From the NCBI GenBank assembly GCA_965277855.1, contig OZ255847.1:5022001-5086000 (forward strand): 64,000 bases of DNA, written 5' to 3'. The position numbers and the translations under genes are program-made. Source of the stretch: Bog-105 sp965277855. GTDB lineage: Bacteria > Acidobacteriota > Terriglobia > Bryobacterales > Bryobacteraceae. The notes beneath the pieces are model-generated. The model was given only the letters and a program-made list of their open reading frames with translations. It searched no databases and was not told the origin of the DNA. Below are positions 1 to 9,333 of this stretch, piece after piece. Within the stretch, counting starts at the first letter, position 1. Each line of letters starts with the position of its first letter.

Positions 1-476
1 TCGCCCGCTACGATGGTGTCCGCTACACCGTGCGCGCTGAAGGCGAGACACTCGCGGACATGTATCGCAATACCCGCGGCAGCGGCTTTGGCGCGGAAGT
101 CAAACGCCGCATCATGCTCGGCACCTACGTCCTGAGCGCCGGCTATTACGACGCTTACTATCTAAAAGCCCAAAAAGTACGAACGCTCATCGCGCGCGAT
201 TTCAGCACTGCCTTCAGCGAAGTCGACGCCATCGTCACACCCGTCTCCCCGTTCCCGGCCTTTAAAATCGGCGAGAAGATCGACGACCCGCTCGCCATGT
301 ATCTGTCAGATGTTTACACGCTGACCGGCGACTTAGCCGGTGTCCCCTGCATGTCTGTACCCTGCGGCGAAACCGCTGATGGGCTTCCCATCGGCTTGCA
401 GATTTTCGCAAAACACTTCGATGAAGCCACCATGTTCCGCTTGGCCTATAGCTACGAGCAAGCCACCAGCCGGTAG
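1..476 (+). CDS. gatA: GatA, amidotransferase subunit A (3' part only)
   Basis: This is the last 157 residues of the A subunit of the Asp-tRNA(Asn)/Glu-tRNA(Gln) amidotransferase, which supplies ammonia by hydrolysing glutamine for GatB to amidate mischarged tRNA. The amidase-signature Ser-Ser-Lys core lies upstream of the window. What is visible is the typical tail: the segment YDAYYLKAQKVRTLI, then DAIVTPVSPFPAFKIGEK, then the LAGVPCMSVPCG and GLPIGLQIF strands that close the amidase fold. The reading frame is open from base 3 and stops with TAG at 474-476. The window also holds asnS, so this cell charges Asn-tRNA directly and probably needs GatCAB mainly for Gln-tRNA (inference; glnS was not seen). 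Confidence 0.93.
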   Translation, partial: ARYDGVRYTVRAEGETLADMYRNTRGSGFGAEVKRRIMLGTYVLSAGYYDAYYLKAQKVRTLIARDFSTAFSEVDAIVTPVSPFPAFKIGEKIDDPLAMYLSDVYTLTGDLAGVPCMSVPCGETADGLPIGLQIFAKHFDEATMFRLAYSYEQATSR

Positions 477-481
477 CGCCC

Positions 482-1072
482 TCACGCTTCGCCGGCCGCT
501 TGCCGCACCTCGGCTATGCTCTTGTCTTTGCAGAACAGATTGTAGTTTTCCATTCCCATGAAAGTGCGCGTCTCCATTCGATCGATGTAAACAGTGCCGT
601 GAAGATGATCGATTTCATGCTGTAAGATCCGCGCATACCAGCCGCTCGCCTCTATCACCTTGGGCTTGCCTTTATGATCGAGGCAATCCACGCGCACCGA
701 ACGCGCGCGCCGGACCACGGCCGTAAAGCCGGTCAGGCTCAGGCAACCTTCAAAAAAATCGATAGACGGTTCGGTGAGCAATGTCAACTTTGGGTTCACA
801 ATCACATGAAACGGAACAGGCCGCCGTTCCCTCTGCTTCAACACTTCGGCGGCTACATCTTTCGTGTATTCCGGTTTGTCCTCGATCACCGCCAGAGCCA
901 CCGCAATCCCTACTTGCGGCGCCGCGAGTCCTACCCCAGGCGCGCCGTGCATGGTCTCCCGCATACTCTCGATGAGTTCTTTAATCTCGCGGCTTCTCAC
1001 TTCTTCAGCCGGCAGGGTGTTGGCTTTCTGCCGCAGCACAGGCTCTCCCACCTGCACGATCTTCATTTTCAT
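482..1072 (-). CDS. def: Peptide deformylase
   Basis: Removes the N-formyl group from nascent proteins in the cytoplasm. All three family motifs are present, counted from the start used here: GVGLAAPQVG (about residues 46-55), EGCLSL with the metal-ligand Cys at 110, and HEIDH (152-156) giving the two His ligands and catalytic Glu. The open frame continues to 1126, but those extra 18 residues are basic and unlike the family. ATG at 1072 has AAGGCGAG directly upstream and gives 196 residues; ATG at 1066 is a possible alternative. It is convergent with gatA, with only 5 bases between stops, and divergent from the next membrane protein gene. Confidence 0.95.
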   Translation of the reverse strand: MKMKIVQVGEPVLRQKANTLPAEEVRSREIKELIESMRETMHGAPGVGLAAPQVGIAVALAVIEDKPEYTKDVAAEVLKQRERRPVPFHVIVNPKLTLLTEPSIDFFEGCLSLTGFTAVVRRARSVRVDCLDHKGKPKVIEASGWYARILQHEIDHLHGTVYIDRMETRTFMGMENYNLFCKDKSIAEVRQAAGEA

Positions 1073-1133
1073 CTCGCCTTCAGCGTACCCGGTCTTTCTT
1101 CGTGTGCGTGGCCGTCGTACACTCATCGAGAGC

Positions 1134-1808
1134 GTGGCTTTATCTAAGACTCCCAGTCCTCAACTGCGCAAATCGCGCACTGCCGCGGCCACACGCTGGC
1201 CCGCGATCATCGCCCTCTTCGCCATTGGTGCATTGTATTTCGCGCTTCCTGAACGCCTCACTCCTGGCCCGAACTGGCTGCTGCTGGTTGTTCTGGCAAT
1301 TCTCCTGGTTCCGACCGTGGCCGCCCGCCGCGCTGGCCGCGCCCGCCTGAACTTCTTCCTCGGACTCAGCCTTTCGGCCACCGTGACGGTCTCCATGATC
1401 TGGTCACTCGGCATGCTCATCGGAGGATTACCCGGCAAGCGGGAAACGCCTACCGAATTGCTGCGCGCCGCCATCGCACTCTGGCTCTGCAACATCCTTG
1501 TCTTCGCGTCCTGGTACTGGCGTCTGGATGCCGGAGGACCGCATGTTCGCGACAATCGTGAGTTTCATACAGTAGGCGACTTCCTGTTTCCACAGATGAG
1601 CCTTCCCCCCTCCATCGCTTCGCGCTACCAGGGTTGGAAACCCGGTTTTGTCGACTACCTGTTTCTTGCGTTTAATACCAGCACTGCTTTCTCTCCAACC
1701 GATGTTCCCGTCATGTCGCGCTGGGCCAAAGTGCTCATGATGGTGCAAAGTTCGATCTCGCTGGCCACTCTCGCCATCCTCGCCGCGCGCGCCATCAACA
1801 TCCTTTAA
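1134..1808 (+). CDS. DUF1345-like integral membrane protein
   Basis: A 224-residue protein with about five hydrophobic segments: WPAIIALFAIGALYFAL, LLLVVLAILLVPTVA, LFLGLSLSATVTVSMIW-like, IALWLCNILVFASWYW, and the last one near the C-terminus. The final part (FVDYLFLAFNTSTAFSPTDVPVMSRWAKVLMMVQ) matches the family pattern in which an aromatic helix is followed by S-x-T-D-x-P/V and a basic loop. The frame is open back to 864, but that stretch is antisense to def. GTG at 1134 is chosen because it lies between the two divergent genes; the RBS is weak. The function of the family is unknown. Confidence 0.7.
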   Translation: MALSKTPSPQLRKSRTAAATRWPAIIALFAIGALYFALPERLTPGPNWLLLVVLAILLVPTVAARRAGRARLNFFLGLSLSATVTVSMIWSLGMLIGGLPGKRETPTELLRAAIALWLCNILVFASWYWRLDAGGPHVRDNREFHTVGDFLFPQMSLPPSIASRYQGWKPGFVDYLFLAFNTSTAFSPTDVPVMSRWAKVLMMVQSSISLATLAILAARAINIL

Positions 1809-1819
1809 GCTCAAGTGTG

Positions 1820-2308
1820 ATGGCGCTCGGCGATTTACAATTTCTTACATCAGCTCTCTTCGAAGATCTGCTGGAGCGCGCCCGCCACTCGCCGCGCCTG
1901 CGTACCAATCATAATTTCCATCGCAGCATGGAAGAGAACCCGCATCGCTTTTTAAACGTCATGCTGCGCGGCACCTACATTGCGCCGCACCGCCATCTCG
2001 ATCCGCCCAAGAGCGAGTCGTTTCTGATCCTCTCGGGCGCTGTCGCGTTCTTCACCTTCGATGACCACGGTCAGGTTACAACCGTCGACGTGCTCGGCCG
2101 CGATCCTGTCGGTATCGACATCCAGCCCGGCGTCTGGCACACCATGGCGGTGTTGAGCGATCATGCAATCTGTTTCGAAGTAAAACCCGGACCCTACGCC
2201 GCCGCTGATGATAAGGACTTCGCGGGCTGGGCGCCTCGCGAAGGGCAACCCGGCGTAGCCGAATATCTCAATTCACTGCTTGAGCAGGTCCCTCCCGCTT
2301 TGCTTTAG
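1820..2308 (+). CDS. WbuC-family cupin metalloprotein
   Basis: A small cupin of about 162 residues. The cupin metal motif is visible as APHRHLDPPKSESFLILSG (His, His, Glu), followed by the second motif PGVWHTMAVLS. The tail EVKPGPYAAADDKDFAGWAPREG is the WbuC signature (GPY then F-A-x-W-A-P). WbuC genes often sit in O-antigen clusters, but no such cluster is here, so its substrate cannot be assigned. A GTG at 1817 directly precedes the ATG and could also serve. Its 3' end overlaps the convergent hydrolase-fold gene by 36 bases. Confidence 0.8.
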   Translation: MALGDLQFLTSALFEDLLERARHSPRLRTNHNFHRSMEENPHRFLNVMLRGTYIAPHRHLDPPKSESFLILSGAVAFFTFDDHGQVTTVDVLGRDPVGIDIQPGVWHTMAVLSDHAICFEVKPGPYAAADDKDFAGWAPREGQPGVAEYLNSLLEQVPPALL

Positions 2309-2935
2309 TAGTCTCGCCACTTCCGACGTATTCGCTGACAGAACTTCGCCGGTCTCGGCGAGGGTGACGAGAGATCGCTGCTTCAGTTCTTCGGTTTTCG
2401 ACCCACAAGCGTCAGGAATCACGATCGGTATGTAGTTCAGATCAAGCCCTTGCCGGACCGTCGGCTCAATGCCGATTTCCAGCGCAATGCCGGCAATGAG
2501 GAAAGCTTCGAGCTGTGCATCGCGCAAAGCGAGATCGAGAAACGTGCCCTCGAAGGCGGACATAGTGATCTTGTCGAGAACAACTTCGTCTGCTTGCGGC
2601 GTCAGTTCAGGGACAATCTGGCAGGCGGCGGAACTCTGCAGGAAGAAAGGCTTCGTCTCCCCGGGCTCTTTCTTGCCCTGCCACACCATGGCACGCCGCA
2701 ACTGTCCGACACCGGCTACCTTGTTGGGCAAAAAGATATGCCGTGTGAAAAAGATGCGCAACTCTGCTGCACGGGCGGCTGCCAGTAGTTCCTGGCACTG
2801 GCGAACGATCTCGCTGCCGGTTTCAATCTGCGGAACGATGCCTGCCTGCATGTCGTAAACGATCAGCGCCGCGCGCGACGGCAGGCAGATCTCTTCGAGC
2901 GTTTCGGGAATAGAAATGCCGAAAGCTTGCTTCAT
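2273..2935 (-). CDS. Isochorismatase/cysteine-hydrolase-fold protein lacking the nucleophilic Cys
   Basis: A 220-residue alpha/beta protein of the isochorismatase-like superfamily. The acid of the triad is Asp28 (VYDMQAG) and the base Lys122 (LDKITMSAFEGT). Amidases of the superfamily carry a Cys in the GVATNVCVEST-type segment; here the matching segment is AGIALEIGIEPTVRQG, with Gly155 where Cys is expected. True isochorismatases (EntB, PhzD) also lack the Cys, so this may act on a vinyl ether, or be a different subfamily. The start has GGAAGAG about 8 bases upstream. No menaquinone or siderophore genes are adjacent, so the substrate is open. Confidence 0.8.
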   Translation of the reverse strand: MKQAFGISIPETLEEICLPSRAALIVYDMQAGIVPQIETGSEIVRQCQELLAAARAAELRIFFTRHIFLPNKVAGVGQLRRAMVWQGKKEPGETKPFFLQSSAACQIVPELTPQADEVVLDKITMSAFEGTFLDLALRDAQLEAFLIAGIALEIGIEPTVRQGLDLNYIPIVIPDACGSKTEELKQRSLVTLAETGEVLSANTSEVARLLKQSGRDLLKQ

Positions 2936-3404
2936 CGGGCCGTCTCTTCCGATTCAAAGACTATGACCACCCCGGGTTCATCGGCGCGGGTGAAATTCCC
3001 GTACGATGCCGCCCTTCCACAATCGCCGAACATTAAAACCTTCTTCCGGAAAACCTTCTTTCGGCAAGTACGACTATGTGATTCATGGTAACGCCGGGAC
3101 GAAACCGAGCCTGGAAGCGCGAAGAGCCCGAATACGATCTAACGCCAGTCGAGGTGATTGGCCGTGCCGGACGCTTGATGGAGTTTGTAGACCGAGCGCT
3201 CGAATCGAAATAAGAATTCAGCGTCTCGCGGGCTTCTTTCGATGTGCTGGCCCGCTGCGGCGTGCCGGTCCGCCGTTGCGCAGAGCCTTGCATAAACTCG
3301 CGACAGAAGACGATCGAGCTTCTCAGAGGCGCTGAGAAGCTCTCAGTCACTCTTTGAGCCGGCTCCAAACCATTCTCCCGATTCTGGCCCCGTATCTTTA
3401 AGAG
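2936..3404. other. Intergenic stretch with one possible small ORF
   Basis: 469 bases between divergent genes. It should hold the promoters of both neighbours, but no consensus -35/-10 pair stands out. The only coding candidate is the small ORF listed at 3085-3213. The longer frame at 3006-3335 has no recognisable features and looks like a shadow. Confidence 0.4.
3085..3213 (+). CDS. Possible 42-residue small protein
   Basis: ATG to TAA encodes a charged, globular-looking sequence: MVTPGRNRAWKREEPEYDL, then TPVEVIGRAGRLMEFVDRAL. Composition is protein-like, with an amphipathic helix in the second half. There is no clear Shine-Dalgarno sequence, and no family is recognised. It may be a true small gene or a gene remnant. 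Confidence is low. Confidence 0.25.
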   Translation: MVTPGRNRAWKREEPEYDLTPVEVIGRAGRLMEFVDRALESK

Positions 3405-5288
3405 ATGGCATTTCGATTCTTGTTCGCGCTGCTGTCGTTGGCAGCGACGGTGTTGGCGGCCGAGCGCCCGATTACGATTACAGCGGATTTGTCGGAGGCG
3501 CAGCGCAAGCTTTGGCATGCCGATATTCGCATTCCCGTAAAACCCGGCCCCATCACGTTGACGGCGGCGAAATGGATTCCTGGAACACACATGCCCGCAG
3601 GCCCGGTAGACAACATGACGAACGTAGTGTTCCGTGCCGGCAACCGGATCATCCCGTGGCGGCGCGACGATGTAGACCTGTATGCCTTTCATGTCACCGT
3701 GCCGCCTGATGCTTCTGAGCTCGAGGTCCATGTGGACGCTATCGTTACGGCGCGCGTCTCGGATAAACTCGCGATGCTCGAATGGGAGAAGCTGCTGCTT
3801 TATCCCGATGGTGTGCCCGTGCGCGACATCCTGATTGAGCCGTCGATCAAAGTGCCGGCGCGTTGGGGCGTGGGCACCGCTCTGACCAAAACAGGCAGCG
3901 ATAGCACACTAACGCGCTTCGAGCCGGTCACGCTGGAGATGCTGGAGGACTCTCCGATCCTCACCGGAAAGTATTTCAAAGAGATTCCGCTGGCGCCCGA
4001 CATTACGCCAAAGCACTATTTAGATGTGGCGGGAGATGATGCCGAAGCAATCAATCTTCGGCCCAAGTTCCTGATTGCAACCAACAACCTGGTGCATGAA
4101 GCGCTCGCCATGTACGGGTCGCATCACTACAACAGCTATCATTTTTTGTTGACCTTGTCTGACGTGGCGGGCGGGGAAGGACTGGAGCATCACCAATCGT
4201 CCGACAATGGCGTCGGTGCGAAAGGATACGCCGACGATCAGCACGCGCTGCTCGAAGCGGATTTGCTGGCGCATGAATTTACACACTCCTGGAACGGCAA
4301 GTACCGGCGTCCGGCCGGCTTGGCAACCGCTGATTATTCAGCCCCTATGAAGGGACAGTTGCTTTGGGTCTACGAAGGCATGACGCAGTATCTCGGCAAT
4401 GTTCTGGCGACTCGTTCCGGGTTCAAGACGGCGGAACAATATCGGCAGGCGCTGGCTTATTCTGCGGCCACGCTCGACAGCCGGGCCAGCCGCGTGTGGC
4501 GCAATACCGAAGACACTGCCGTCGCAGCCTCGGTGCTGCGCGGCAGGATTCCGGCCTGGGCCGATTGGCGTCGCGGGCAGGATTATTATCAGGAAGGCGA
4601 GTTGCTTTGGCTCGATGCCGACACCACCATCCGGCAATTGACGCATGACCAGAAATCGCTGCATGATTTTCTGTTGATCTTCGTCGGGAAAGGCGGCAAT
4701 ACCGGACCCATGGTCGTGCCTTATACCTTCGATGAACTCGCGCAGGATTTGAATCAGGTAGTGCCGCACGACTGGGCCGGATTCCTGCACGAGCGAGTCA
4801 CCACGCTAAACCCTCATGCCGACTTGGCGGGTATCGAGCAGGGCGGCTACAAACTGACCTACGGCGATAAGCCCACGGATTATGAGAAAGCCTTGCTTAG
4901 CGAGCGGAAAACTGTGGATGGCTGGTTTTCAGCAGGTGTGCGTTTGAACGCAGAGGGTGCGATCTCGGATGTGCGAGTTCATTCAGCGGCAGACCAGGCA
5001 AAGCTCTATCCAGGTGAGAAGATCATGGCCATTAATGGGCGCGTATTCTCAGCGGAGACTTTTAAATCAGCACTCAAGGAAGCTAATGGCGGCACGGAAC
5101 CGATTCACCTGGTCGTGCAAGCAGATAGCTACGTCTATAACGTGGATTTGAATTATCACGACGGCGAGAAGTATCCGCGACTCGCGCGAGTCGAAGAGAA
5201 GCCGGACTTACTGGACACCATTACTAAGCCGCTGACCGCCGTCCAGCCCATTCCGGTGACCTCAAAGGAAACTATACAAGGTCCTTAG
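3405..5288 (+). CDS. M61-family metallopeptidase (glycyl aminopeptidase-like) with PDZ domain
   Basis: A 627-residue exported peptidase. An N-terminal signal peptide (MAFRFLFALLSLAATVLAA) is followed by the M61 N-terminal beta domain. The zinc site is HEFTHSWN at residues 290-297, and the third ligand is Glu324 in VYEGMTQYLG. A PDZ-like domain follows around residues 510-585 (GWFSAGVRLNAEGAISDVRV, then LYPGEKIMAINGR). Family members release N-terminal Gly or Ala from peptides in the periplasm or outside the cell. It converges on the GH106-like gene, with a 4-base overlap of stop codons. Confidence 0.9.
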   Translation: MAFRFLFALLSLAATVLAAERPITITADLSEAQRKLWHADIRIPVKPGPITLTAAKWIPGTHMPAGPVDNMTNVVFRAGNRIIPWRRDDVDLYAFHVTVPPDASELEVHVDAIVTARVSDKLAMLEWEKLLLYPDGVPVRDILIEPSIKVPARWGVGTALTKTGSDSTLTRFEPVTLEMLEDSPILTGKYFKEIPLAPDITPKHYLDVAGDDAEAINLRPKFLIATNNLVHEALAMYGSHHYNSYHFLLTLSDVAGGEGLEHHQSSDNGVGAKGYADDQHALLEADLLAHEFTHSWNGKYRRPAGLATADYSAPMKGQLLWVYEGMTQYLGNVLATRSGFKTAEQYRQALAYSAATLDSRASRVWRNTEDTAVAASVLRGRIPAWADWRRGQDYYQEGELLWLDADTTIRQLTHDQKSLHDFLLIFVGKGGNTGPMVVPYTFDELAQDLNQVVPHDWAGFLHERVTTLNPHADLAGIEQGGYKLTYGDKPTDYEKALLSERKTVDGWFSAGVRLNAEGAISDVRVHSAADQAKLYPGEKIMAINGRVFSAETFKSALKEANGGTEPIHLVVQADSYVYNVDLNYHDGEKYPRLARVEEKPDLLDTITKPLTAVQPIPVTSKETIQGP

Positions 5289-7951
5289 CGGGATTTCGCG
5301 ATGAGGTGAACCGCACCTAGCAGCCCGGACGGTAGAGGCTTTATGTCCGCTGCACCCTGCGGGACAAACCGCTCTCCGTAGCGGAGATTTAACAACCGGT
5401 AATCGGGCAAAGCGTGTCCGGCCATCTCATTCATCGCGGTATTGCCTACGGTAATGTCCAAATCATCCGAGCCGGCGGTCACATACGCCGTAACATCCAG
5501 TTCGTAGGGTGGGCACCAGACCGACCCTGCGCGCTGGTGATTGATCGTTACAATAGCGGCTTCGCGCACCGGACCTTCGAGCAAGGCGCGCATGCCCGTG
5601 GGTTGGCCAGCCCCCGGATCGACCGGCGTCCCTGGACCGAAGTCAAGAATGATGCGTTTGCCACGCAAGAAGTCCGCTGACGGATTGATCTGCTTGTGAT
5701 ACTCGGCTGCACCGGAATAAAAACGCAGCGTCTCGTCGTCCGTCCACGAGCGCAGACGCGGCATTTGCATGTTTCGCTTCAGGCCTGTAAACGTCACTTG
5801 CCAGTCACTGGTCAGGTCAATCGATGCTGCCGGCTTCAACTGGGGGGCGATCGCCGGAGCCGGAGCGTCCGCCGAGAACACAATCACGCGCGATTCGTAG
5901 GGAGCCAGATGCAGACTGAGTTTTGTGCGATCGAGCTGTGACGAAAACTCCGCAGGATCCTTTTCACCCGTGAACGCGTTCCAGATTTCGGGCCGGAGAT
6001 GCGAGACGCGCAGTACGGCATCCGTGTCGACCGGACGATTCGACATATTCGCAACAAAATAGATTTCGCCATCAGACAGTTTGCGATGAACGAAGCCGAT
6101 CGCAGGCGCAGCCTCCGGACTGGTCGCGAAGTCCGGCGCCAGAACTGCGTGCAGAGTTTGTGGCAGCCGGTCTTCTTCCATCGGTGGTGCAAGCGTCTGA
6201 GCGAGTTTGACGATATCGGCTGTCTGTGATACCTCAGCGAGTCCGGGTGCAAGCGACGGCAGCGAGTGAACCGCAATCACATGTCCTCCCTTCGCCACAT
6301 ATTGCGCTAAGTTGCGCAAAGTCGCGAGCGGCATCCGTTCAACACCCGGCAAGATCAATACCTTATAAGGAATGCCAACTTTGGCGATGGCTGGATCATC
6401 GATAAAGTCGAAGTTATAGCCTGCGTTAAGTACGGCCGGAACCAGCGAAGGACCAATTAGTGTGTCGGCCATTTCGTCCAGAGCGACTTTGCCAGGCTGC
6501 AAATGAGTCCAGGCATCATCCGTAGGGACATAGATGGCGATGTCGTTCGCGGGCTGCCCCTGTCGCAGCAGAAAACTGATGCGCTGCAGATACCGTGCGA
6601 CGTCGGGCATCACGCCGAACCACGGATTGTGTTCGTTGAAAGCAGCAGCCGCATAAAAGCGCCAGCCGGGCTCACCGGCGCTGGGCGGCGAATAGGGCCA
6701 GCCGTGGCCGACGAGCTGATTGATGCCTTCGACGAAATGCCGGTCCGCTTCTGCTTTCATGTCGAGTGGCGTAGCGCGAAAAGCTGGCGAATGGAGCCAG
6801 GTCCAAGTCTCGGCGGAGGTGATCGGCTTGCCATAAAGATGGCTGGCGGAAGACGCCCAACGAGCCGCACTGAAGCGACGCCAGGACGGACCATGCTCAC
6901 CTTCCGGAAGATCGACCAGCGCATTGCTCGACAGCATCACTGGCGGCTCGCCGTAAGTCTGCGATCGAAAAAGCGTGTGGTGAGCGTGCGCCCATTCGCG
7001 CAACGGCGTGAGATAGTTCGCCTCGGCCAGTTGTGTAAGCGTCTTGGCCCAATCGTGACGCACGGCGAGCGATTCTGGGCGCAGCGTGTCTGCCAACGCG
7101 GGCAGATACGGACTCAAATCGTAACCACGCAACCGCTTGAATTCGCGCAGAAAGTCTGGCGTCCAGTCCGATAGGTAAACCTCCAGGCTGTCGCTGAAAA
7201 CAGAGTGCGGCGGTTGGTCGCCAAAAGCCCGCAGTAAAGGCTCGGCAACCACCTCGAGGTGCTGACGAATAGCCGCGGGATCGTAATGATCCAGCACAAA
7301 CCCTTCCGCTCCCACAGCAGCGCGTTTCACCTGCTGGCCAGTGCGGCCCGAGATGAACAATTCGAGAGCGTCGGGGCCACTCAAGCCTTCGTCGATCTCG
7401 ATACGGCCGTTGGGAAAGCTGGTGATCTGGCGTCCACCGAGAAAGGCGGCGATGAGTCGCTCTCCGTTCTCCATCGCCGGCAAAGCCAGCGAGCGGGTGC
7501 CCTCCGGAACAGGAATATGCTCGATCCGAAGCTGACCGGCGGCCCGCGAAACGCTGGTATCTGGACCGCCGTATGGCCAGCCGCTGCCCAGCGTAATATC
7601 GACTCGCATACCCAGCGACCGCGCTGTGCGATTGGCGTCTGCGAGCGCATCGAGAAAAGCTCTCGAGCCATACGGACGATTCTCCACCCCGGCCGCGGGA
7701 TCATCCAGCGCCAACGGATAAACGGGTTGAATTTCCACGCCGCCAATCCCGGCTTCTTTCATCACGTGCAGTTCGCGGGTCAGTTCCGGCCTCTCAACAG
7801 CAGCGCCGAACCACCACCACCGCATCATGATTCGCGCGTCATCCGGCGGGTGTAAAAACGATTGGTGCAACTTGTCCAGATCCGCGCCTGGCGAGAGCTG
7901 CACGATGAGGGTTGCGGCCAGGAGAACACGAGAGAGCATTTTCCGTAGCAC
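5285..7951 (-). CDS. GH106-like glycoside hydrolase (alpha-L-rhamnosidase type), exported
   Basis: An 888-residue protein with a signal peptide (LLAATLIVQLSPGA). The family opening is clear: FLHPPDDARIMMRWWWFGAAVERPELTRELHVMKEAGIGG read in short blocks, with the triple Trp and the VEIQPVYP strand. SLGMRVDITLGSGWPYGGP follows at about residues 110-130. The middle forms a TIM barrel with a flavodoxin-like insert (VLILPGVERMPLATL), and the C-terminus (LDFGPGTPVDPG, then NTAMNEM) is beta-sandwich, as expected for a carbohydrate-binding module. It probably cleaves rhamnosides of plant polysaccharides outside the cytoplasm. No TonB/SusD partner is adjacent. Confidence 0.85.
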   Translation of the reverse strand: MLRKMLSRVLLAATLIVQLSPGADLDKLHQSFLHPPDDARIMMRWWWFGAAVERPELTRELHVMKEAGIGGVEIQPVYPLALDDPAAGVENRPYGSRAFLDALADANRTARSLGMRVDITLGSGWPYGGPDTSVSRAAGQLRIEHIPVPEGTRSLALPAMENGERLIAAFLGGRQITSFPNGRIEIDEGLSGPDALELFISGRTGQQVKRAAVGAEGFVLDHYDPAAIRQHLEVVAEPLLRAFGDQPPHSVFSDSLEVYLSDWTPDFLREFKRLRGYDLSPYLPALADTLRPESLAVRHDWAKTLTQLAEANYLTPLREWAHAHHTLFRSQTYGEPPVMLSSNALVDLPEGEHGPSWRRFSAARWASSASHLYGKPITSAETWTWLHSPAFRATPLDMKAEADRHFVEGINQLVGHGWPYSPPSAGEPGWRFYAAAAFNEHNPWFGVMPDVARYLQRISFLLRQGQPANDIAIYVPTDDAWTHLQPGKVALDEMADTLIGPSLVPAVLNAGYNFDFIDDPAIAKVGIPYKVLILPGVERMPLATLRNLAQYVAKGGHVIAVHSLPSLAPGLAEVSQTADIVKLAQTLAPPMEEDRLPQTLHAVLAPDFATSPEAAPAIGFVHRKLSDGEIYFVANMSNRPVDTDAVLRVSHLRPEIWNAFTGEKDPAEFSSQLDRTKLSLHLAPYESRVIVFSADAPAPAIAPQLKPAASIDLTSDWQVTFTGLKRNMQMPRLRSWTDDETLRFYSGAAEYHKQINPSADFLRGKRIILDFGPGTPVDPGAGQPTGMRALLEGPVREAAIVTINHQRAGSVWCPPYELDVTAYVTAGSDDLDITVGNTAMNEMAGHALPDYRLLNLRYGERFVPQGAADIKPLPSGLLGAVHLIAKSR

Positions 7952-8075
7952 TGTAACACGCGGTCCGGCCCGTTCGCGTCGGTGACGCGACGGCCATTAT
8001 CAACTCGCTCAATTCCTATGTTTCGCCACGCACCGGGAGGTCGATTATACTTGAGCTTTCGCCAAAACGAGTTCA

Positions 8076-8735
8076 ATGAGTTCGAACGAACTAGAAGCTA
8101 TTTACAATCAGAGATTCAATGAACATATTTCGTACCGGAAAGAAATCTGGAAAGTCTTAATAACCAAATTCTTCTCTAGGTACATTGCACCCACCTCCGA
8201 CGTGCTTGACATCGGTTGCGGCTACGGCGAGTTCATCAATAATGTTGTCTGTCGGAAGAAGTATGGAATCGATTTAAACGCACGGGCGAGAGAACAGCTC
8301 GACCCCGACATCACCTTCTTTGAACAGGATTGCTCGGCGACCTGGCCCCTGCCGGACAATACGCTCGACGTGGTTTTTACCAGTAATTTCTTTGAGCACC
8401 TCGAGTCGAAACAAGCCCTGGGCAATACGCTCGCGCAGGCGAAGCGTTGTTTGAAGCCAGGTGGCCGTCTCATGGCTATGGGCCCCAATATACGCTTTGT
8501 CGGAGGCGCCTATTGGGATTTTTGGGATCACCACCTAGCTCTCACGGATTCGTCGCTGGCCGAGATCCTGCGCGTGCAGGGGTTTCAAGTGGAACGCGTG
8601 ATTGCGCGTTTCCTGCCCTACACCATGGTGAATCACCGCGCCGTCCCGTCTGCTCTGGTTTCGCTTTATTTGCAAATGCCCTTCGCCTGGAAAATCTTAG
8701 GCAAACAGTTTCTGGTGTTTGCGAAAAAGGTCTGA
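8076..8735 (+). CDS. SAM-dependent methyltransferase, class I
   Basis: A 219-residue Methyltransf_11-type enzyme. Motif I is VLDIGCGYGEF at about residues 43-53, followed by the acidic post-I strand (YGIDLNARAREQL). The motif IV region is LDVVFTSNFFEHLES, and the post-motif is CLKPGGRLMAMGPN. Its acceptor cannot be told from sequence. Its position 125 bases from the divergent GH106-like gene, and its single-gene context, do not help. The base composition is slightly more AT-rich at the 5' end than in neighbouring genes. Confidence 0.85.
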   Translation: MSSNELEAIYNQRFNEHISYRKEIWKVLITKFFSRYIAPTSDVLDIGCGYGEFINNVVCRKKYGIDLNARAREQLDPDITFFEQDCSATWPLPDNTLDVVFTSNFFEHLESKQALGNTLAQAKRCLKPGGRLMAMGPNIRFVGGAYWDFWDHHLALTDSSLAEILRVQGFQVERVIARFLPYTMVNHRAVPSALVSLYLQMPFAWKILGKQFLVFAKKV

Positions 8736-8795
8736 CTCTCACGAATCGCCAGACATCCTCGCTCGAAAACAATTCCCCGTTTCCGCATCCAACGG

Positions 8796-9266
8796 ATGGA
8801 CCTGAATATGAGCAAAGAACAGAACATGCAAACTGCCCAGAAAATGGGCGAAGCCATCAATAAAGGCAATCTGGACGCTTTCCGCGACATCTTCGCGCCC
8901 AATGTGGTCGACCACGATCCGGCCCCGGACCAAGGCAATGGACCCGAAGGCTTCATTCAATTTTTCACCGCCTTTCGCGAAGCGTTTCCCGATCTCGAGA
9001 TCAAGCCCGAACACGCAGTGGCCGACGAAGACAATGTCGCGCTGGCCTACACTGCGACCGGAACGCACAAAGGCAATTTCCTGGGCATTCCTGCTACCGG
9101 AAAGAAGATAAAGATCCGCGGTATGCAAATCGCGAAATTCAAAGACGGCAAGATCATCGAGCGCTGGGGCAGTTCCGATGAGCTCGGAATTCTCAAACAA
9201 ATCGGTGCAGTGAAGGGCGTAGGTACGGTCGACCAGATTCCAGCCATCACGGGCAAACAGGTCTAA
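8796..9266 (+). CDS. SnoaL-like polyketide cyclase/ester cyclase family protein
   Basis: A 156-residue NTF2-fold protein. Family landmarks are the amphipathic start (MGEAINKGNLDAFRDIFAPNVVDHDPAP), the strand FFTAFREAFPDLEIKPEHAVADEDNVALAYTATGTHKGNF read in blocks, and IRGMQIAKFKDGKIIERWGSSD. Such proteins are often stand-alone and of unknown substrate in soil bacteria. ATG at 8808 (preceded by GGATGGA, 6 bases away) may be the true start instead of 8796. The mobile-DNA region begins about 70 bases after its stop. Confidence 0.8.
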   Translation: MDLNMSKEQNMQTAQKMGEAINKGNLDAFRDIFAPNVVDHDPAPDQGNGPEGFIQFFTAFREAFPDLEIKPEHAVADEDNVALAYTATGTHKGNFLGIPATGKKIKIRGMQIAKFKDGKIIERWGSSDELGILKQIGAVKGVGTVDQIPAITGKQV

Positions 9267-9333
9267 CCCGCTTTGCTGCTCGCCGTTAACACGCACGAAG
9301 CGCTTCTACGACGCATCTGTCACATCTGAAGGA

